The translations under genes were made by a program, and so were the position numbers. Below are positions 5,748 to 8,759 of a DNA stretch of 8,759 nucleotides, piece by piece. The stretch's first letter is position 1. Every line of letters begins with the position of its first letter. Below the pieces are notes generated by a model. It saw nothing but the letters and a program-made list of their open reading frames with translations, was not told the DNA's origin and did not search any database. The stretch comes from a bacterium (GTDB lineage: Bacteria; Vulcanimicrobiota; Xenobia; Xenobiales; Xenobiaceae): the NCBI GenBank assembly GCA_017444165.1, contig JAFSXH010000059.1, positions 1 to 8,759 of the forward strand, written 5' to 3'.

Positions 5748-6938
5748 ATGCAGATGTTCAGCAACCTATTTAAACGCAGTGAAAAAAAAGAAACTGAAGT
5801 CCCACAGGAAGAACTAACCTCAAAGGAAGAGACAGCAGAGGATACCGAAGAGACTACGGATACTTCGGAGTCCCCAAATGCTTCAGAGACTCAAGAAAAG
5901 ACTGGCGGTCTAAAAGGTCTCTGGGAGAAAACGCGCAAATTGGCCGCAACTCCAGTCGATCCATGGTTTTCGAAGATGGCTCAGGGTTTGGATAAAACGC
6001 GCCAGCAATTTGTGGGACGCATTACCAACCTATTTACTTCCAGCGGTAAGATCGATAATCAATTTTGGGAAGAATTAGAGGATATTTTACTCACAGCCGA
6101 TGTCGGTTTAGCGGCCACTACGAACATTATCGATAAATTGAAAGAAGAAAAACTCTCAGATCCCCAACTTCTACGTCAAAAGATCAAAGCAGTTATCGGT
6201 GAGATACTAAAAGGCAATCATTCAGATAATTTGGTTATAGATCCAGATCGTCTAAATGTAATTATGATGGTAGGCGTAAATGGTACGGGGAAAACGACCA
6301 CTACAGCCAAGTTGGCCTACCTATTTAAGACACGCGGTTACAAAGTGCTTTTAGCTGCCGCTGATACTTTCCGAGCCGCTGCTATAGATCAATTGCAGAT
6401 CTGGGCCGACAAAGTGGGTGTAGAATTAGTTCGTCATCAAGAGGGTTCTGACCCTGGTGCTGTGGTCTTTGATGCTATTGAGAGTGCTAAGGCACGCAAA
6501 TGCAACATAGTTTTGATCGATACAGCGGGACGTTTGCATAACAAATTCAACCTTATGGAAGAACTCAGCAAAATTAGACGCGTAGCTGATAAGGCCTATA
6601 AAGGAGCCCCCCATGAGACACTTTTGGTGTTAGATGCCACCACGGGACAGAATGCTTTAGAACAAGCTAAAGTTTTTAATAAATCGACAGAGCTTACAGG
6701 CTTAGTGATGTGCAAATTGGATGGCACAGGCAAAGGTGGTGTGGTAGTCGCTTTGGGACAGGAGTTCAATTTGCCCGTGCGCTATATCGGTGTAGGTGAA
6801 GCAGTGGACGATCTGCGCGAATTTAACGCCGAACAATTCTTAGAAGCTCTCTTCGCCGATCCCGCTAGTTTTAAAGATGTTGAAAGAGATCTTCAATCTA
6901 AAGAATCAGAAAAAGAAGAGGATGAAGAACAAGGTTAA
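5748..6938 (+). CDS. ftsY: Signal recognition particle receptor FtsY
   Basis: FtsY is the membrane-associated GTPase that receives ribosome-nascent-chain complexes from SRP (Ffh with 4.5S RNA) and hands them to SecYEG. The 396 residues comprise an acidic, probably unfolded A region (about 1-52), the helical N domain (about 75-155) and the GTPase G domain. Visible motifs are GVNGTGKT (176-183, P-loop), DTFRAAA (206-212), DTAGR (258-262) and CKLDGTGKGG (322-331), then GVGE (348-351) and DDLREF (354-359). The base-specificity motif usually reads TKLD; here the Thr is Cys322. A second acidic tail (about 384-395) extends past the G domain. The ATG at 5748 is the first start after an in-frame TAA at 5736-5738; an ATG two codons later is possible. 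The exporter gene follows 2 bases after its stop. The usual partners smc and ffh are not adjacent here. Confidence 0.97.
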   Translation: MQMFSNLFKRSEKKETEVPQEELTSKEETAEDTEETTDTSESPNASETQEKTGGLKGLWEKTRKLAATPVDPWFSKMAQGLDKTRQQFVGRITNLFTSSGKIDNQFWEELEDILLTADVGLAATTNIIDKLKEEKLSDPQLLRQKIKAVIGEILKGNHSDNLVIDPDRLNVIMMVGVNGTGKTTTTAKLAYLFKTRGYKVLLAAADTFRAAAIDQLQIWADKVGVELVRHQEGSDPGAVVFDAIESAKARKCNIVLIDTAGRLHNKFNLMEELSKIRRVADKAYKGAPHETLLVLDATTGQNALEQAKVFNKSTELTGLVMCKLDGTGKGGVVVALGQEFNLPVRYIGVGEAVDDLREFNAEQFLEALFADPASFKDVERDLQSKESEKEEDEEQG

Positions 6939-6940
6939 GT

Positions 6941-7711
6941 ATGCCAGGGCGAACTTGTCCTAAAAGTACCTTACGGCGTGTCTCCAGCCTGTGCGTGAAG
7001 GCTTCTAAAATTCTCATGACCTCAGGAGCGGAGACCGCTCGTGTGGAGGCCACAGTAGAACACATAGGCCGATCGTGTAAAGTGCCAGTGGAGAGCTTTG
7101 CTACACCTACTGGCATAACTATAACTGTGGGCGAGGACCGCACTATAACCACAGTTACCAGAGTTAAGAATCGCACTATAGATCTCTCCAAAGTGATCGA
7201 GGTAAATAATATCTCGCGCGATCTAGCTATGGGTAAACTCCCCTTTCAGACGGCAGATAAAGCTGTAGATGATATATTGCATAAGCCTCACCTATACTCT
7301 TCTGAAATTATTTATTTAGGTCAAGCTATATGTTGTGCAGGATTTGCCATATTCATCGATGGCCAACTGATTACAGGCCTGCCTGCTCTCATAGTAGGTC
7401 TACTAGCAAAATACACAGAGAAACTCTGCGCCAATCTTGCTCCTTTCCTCTTCATATTCATTAACGCTTTGGTGGTAACTCTCTTTGCCGATCTCTGCTG
7501 TTGCCTATTTCCCAGTATGGAACACAAAACTATAGTTATTGCTGGAATAATACCTTTGTTGCCAGGACTATCCTTGACTAACGCTCTAGCCGATCTCATG
7601 GAGGGGGAACTGGTATCGGGTATAGCTCGCACCACTGATTCTCTGTTAACAGCCGCAGCTTTGGCCGCTGGAGCGGCAGTAGGTATAAGTTTAGGAAGTA
7701 TATTTACGTGA
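6941..7711 (+). CDS. Threonine/serine exporter, N-terminal-type subunit (ThrE family)
   Basis: This belongs to the ThrE/DUF1212 family of amino-acid exporters. Its 256 residues start with a cytoplasmic region of about 120 residues carrying the family pattern SGAETARVE (28-36) and PTGI (56-59), followed by about five hydrophobic helices between 124 and 254. The conserved membrane motif PLLPGLSLTNALADL (205-219) and EGELVSGIAR (221-230) are clear. Single-chain ThrE of Corynebacterium carries this half fused to the half encoded by the next gene; here they are separate, as in many bacteria, and probably form one complex in the inner membrane. The ATG lies 2 bases after the ftsY stop with AAGG (6931-6934) as ribosome binding site, so the two genes are translationally close. 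The substrate (threonine, serine or both) is by family only; related two-part systems could carry other small molecules. Confidence 0.9.
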   Translation: MPGRTCPKSTLRRVSSLCVKASKILMTSGAETARVEATVEHIGRSCKVPVESFATPTGITITVGEDRTITTVTRVKNRTIDLSKVIEVNNISRDLAMGKLPFQTADKAVDDILHKPHLYSSEIIYLGQAICCAGFAIFIDGQLITGLPALIVGLLAKYTEKLCANLAPFLFIFINALVVTLFADLCCCLFPSMEHKTIVIAGIIPLLPGLSLTNALADLMEGELVSGIARTTDSLLTAAALAAGAAVGISLGSIFT

Positions 7712-8301
7712 AGTTTTTATTGGAATTTTTAGGAGCTATATTAGGCGTTTTAGGCAGTGCCATAACATTCCATATACCCTCTAAAGCACTTTTTGGAAGT
7801 GTCATTGCTGGTATCTTAGGTTGGGAAGTAAAAGTGCTGTTAATCCAGTGCGGAGTAGTGCCAGTGTACGCTACCTTTCTAGGAGCATTGACCTTATCCA
7901 TATGTTGTGGAGCTTTAGCTGTAGCTCTGCGTATGCCCAGTACAGTCTTTCTCGTACCATCTATACTGCCTTTAGTACCAGGGACGGCCACTTACGACTC
8001 CATGATGTATCTCATAAATGGAAACCATGATATGGCCACGGCTGAGGGTATGAAAGCTATGTTAATAGCCAGTGGAATTGCCATAGGTATTTTAATGGGC
8101 AGTGCCATATCCAGAAGTATAATTAATCCCAATCTCCACAACCTGCGCGAAACAATAAAACAAGATTTCGATATTTCCCTAGATTCTTTAGGAGAAGACG
8201 AAAGCTCTCTTCCCTCTAAGTCTATTTCTGCTAGAATTAAAGGTAAATGCAAAAGTAGACATTCACGTAAGAGAGGAAGGGAGGCTAAGCATGAGATTTA
8301 A
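7708..8301 (+). CDS. Threonine/serine exporter, C-terminal-type subunit (ThrE/DUF3815 family)
   Basis: This is the second half of the split exporter. About five hydrophobic helices fill residues 1-138, and the segment PSILPLVPG (84-92) with TATYDSMMYLINGN (93-106) matches the DUF3815-type half of ThrE. It would sit in the membrane with the preceding protein. The start is GTG at 7708, overlapping the upstream TGA as GTGA, with AGGAAG (7693-7698) nine bases ahead, so translation is very probably coupled and the subunits made in equal amounts. After the last helix the protein has an extra hydrophilic tail of about 55 residues: acidic at 153-165, then strongly basic at 176-194 (KIKGKCKSRHSRKRGREAK, beginning RIKGK). 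This part of the family normally ends soon after the membrane region. The tail also contains the ribosome binding site of the next gene. Confidence 0.88.
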   Translation: MKFLLEFLGAILGVLGSAITFHIPSKALFGSVIAGILGWEVKVLLIQCGVVPVYATFLGALTLSICCGALAVALRMPSTVFLVPSILPLVPGTATYDSMMYLINGNHDMATAEGMKAMLIASGIAIGILMGSAISRSIINPNLHNLRETIKQDFDISLDSLGEDESSLPSKSISARIKGKCKSRHSRKRGREAKHEI

Positions 8302-8759
8302 AGAGAAAGTTCTGCGAGATCCTCTACACGGCAACATAAATATAACTCACCCGCTCCTCTTAGAATTGATAGACTCCCGCCCCTTTCAGCGTCTGCGCCG
8401 CATTCGCCAGCTAGGCATGTGTTTTAGCGTCTTTCATGGAGCAGAGCATTCGCGATTCCAACACTCCATAGGTACAATGTGGCTGATGCACCGCATTCTC
8501 AAAAATTGGATAGATAATAAATTATTAAAGATAGATAAAAAAACTCAGTTGACCGTAGAAGCGGCAGCTCTGCTCCACGACATAGGCCACGGCCCATTTT
8601 CACACGCTCTGGAACACTCTTTTTCACAAGTCGATCATGAAAATCTAGGGTATAATATCGTAAAAATATTCTTTGATCCCATATTAAAAAAACACGGTTT
8701 AGAAACGACAGAAGTTGTCAGTGTTATGCAGGGCAAACACCCTGAACCTATATACCATG
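8291..8759 (+). CDS. HD-domain phosphohydrolase, dNTPase/SAMHD1-like (partial at right edge)
   Basis: The first 156 residues of an HD-superfamily metal-dependent phosphohydrolase (COG1078 type) are present; the C-terminus is cut off. Visible features are RDPLHGNI (9-16), FQRLRRIRQLG (32-42), GAEHSRFQHSIG (50-61), LLHDIGHGPFSH (94-105) and DHE (115-117). By analogy with SAMHD1, H58, H96, D97 and H116 match metal-binding and HD residues; the last metal Asp would lie beyond the window. Relatives hydrolyse dNTPs or other nucleotides, but the substrate cannot be told from this half. The ATG overlaps the previous gene by 11 bases and follows AGGAAGGGAGG (8274-8284) six bases away, a very strong ribosome binding site. 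It therefore probably belongs to the ftsY-exporter run, though its job is unrelated. Confidence 0.9.
   Translation, partial: MRFKEKVLRDPLHGNINITHPLLLELIDSRPFQRLRRIRQLGMCFSVFHGAEHSRFQHSIGTMWLMHRILKNWIDNKLLKIDKKTQLTVEAAALLHDIGHGPFSHALEHSFSQVDHENLGYNIVKIFFDPILKKHGLETTEVVSVMQGKHPEPIYH

Noticed and set aside
7821..8030. Plus-strand frame inside the second exporter gene
   Set aside because: It is out of frame within a gene with a clear family motif and has no independent start signal.
6898..8252. Minus-strand open frames opposite the exporter genes
   Set aside because: The plus strand encodes both ThrE halves with coupled starts; the minus frames share no family features and lack ribosome binding sites.

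Overview
The window is compact bacterial chromosomal DNA. It is densely coding, with gaps of 2 to 13 bases or short overlaps between genes, and has no tRNA, rRNA, CRISPR array or transposase that I can see. Gene content (carbamate kinase, serine hydroxymethyltransferase, a split ThrE-type amino-acid exporter, a Cu(I)-exporting P-type ATPase) would suit an anaerobic, amino-acid-using bacterium. That is an inference from gene content; I cannot name the phylum from sequence alone.

Layout. Bases 1-322 hold the poorly resolved left edge: two weak, mutually incompatible open frames, a small palindrome, and a strong hairpin terminator at 270-310. From 5623 down to 323 a four-gene minus-strand run reads, in order of transcription: an unrecognised 160-residue basic, low-complexity protein; copA with metal-binding domains at both ends; glyA; and a carbamate kinase (arcC type). 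The gaps are 13, 9 and 5 bases, and the run ends at the hairpin. Bases 5624-5747 form a divergent control region. From 5748 a plus-strand run begins: ftsY, the two halves of a ThrE-type threonine/serine exporter, and an HD-domain phosphohydrolase cut by the window's right edge. Its junctions are 2 bases, a 4-base overlap and an 11-base overlap.

How the genes may work together. SHMT interconverts serine and glycine and supplies one-carbon units; carbamate kinase makes ATP from carbamoyl phosphate; the ThrE pair would export excess threonine or serine. The two runs therefore share an amino-acid theme, but copA, ftsY and the HD protein do not fit it, so the clusters may be shared transcription units rather than one pathway.

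The least ordinary parts are the unrecognised gene at 5141-5623, a possible 7-codon leader peptide that overlaps its start by ATGA, an enlarged extracytoplasmic loop in CopA, and a divergent region where both strands carry a Shine-Dalgarno-like sequence ahead of a tiny or start-stop frame. I found no convincing new multi-gene system; the window is mostly housekeeping and transport genes.
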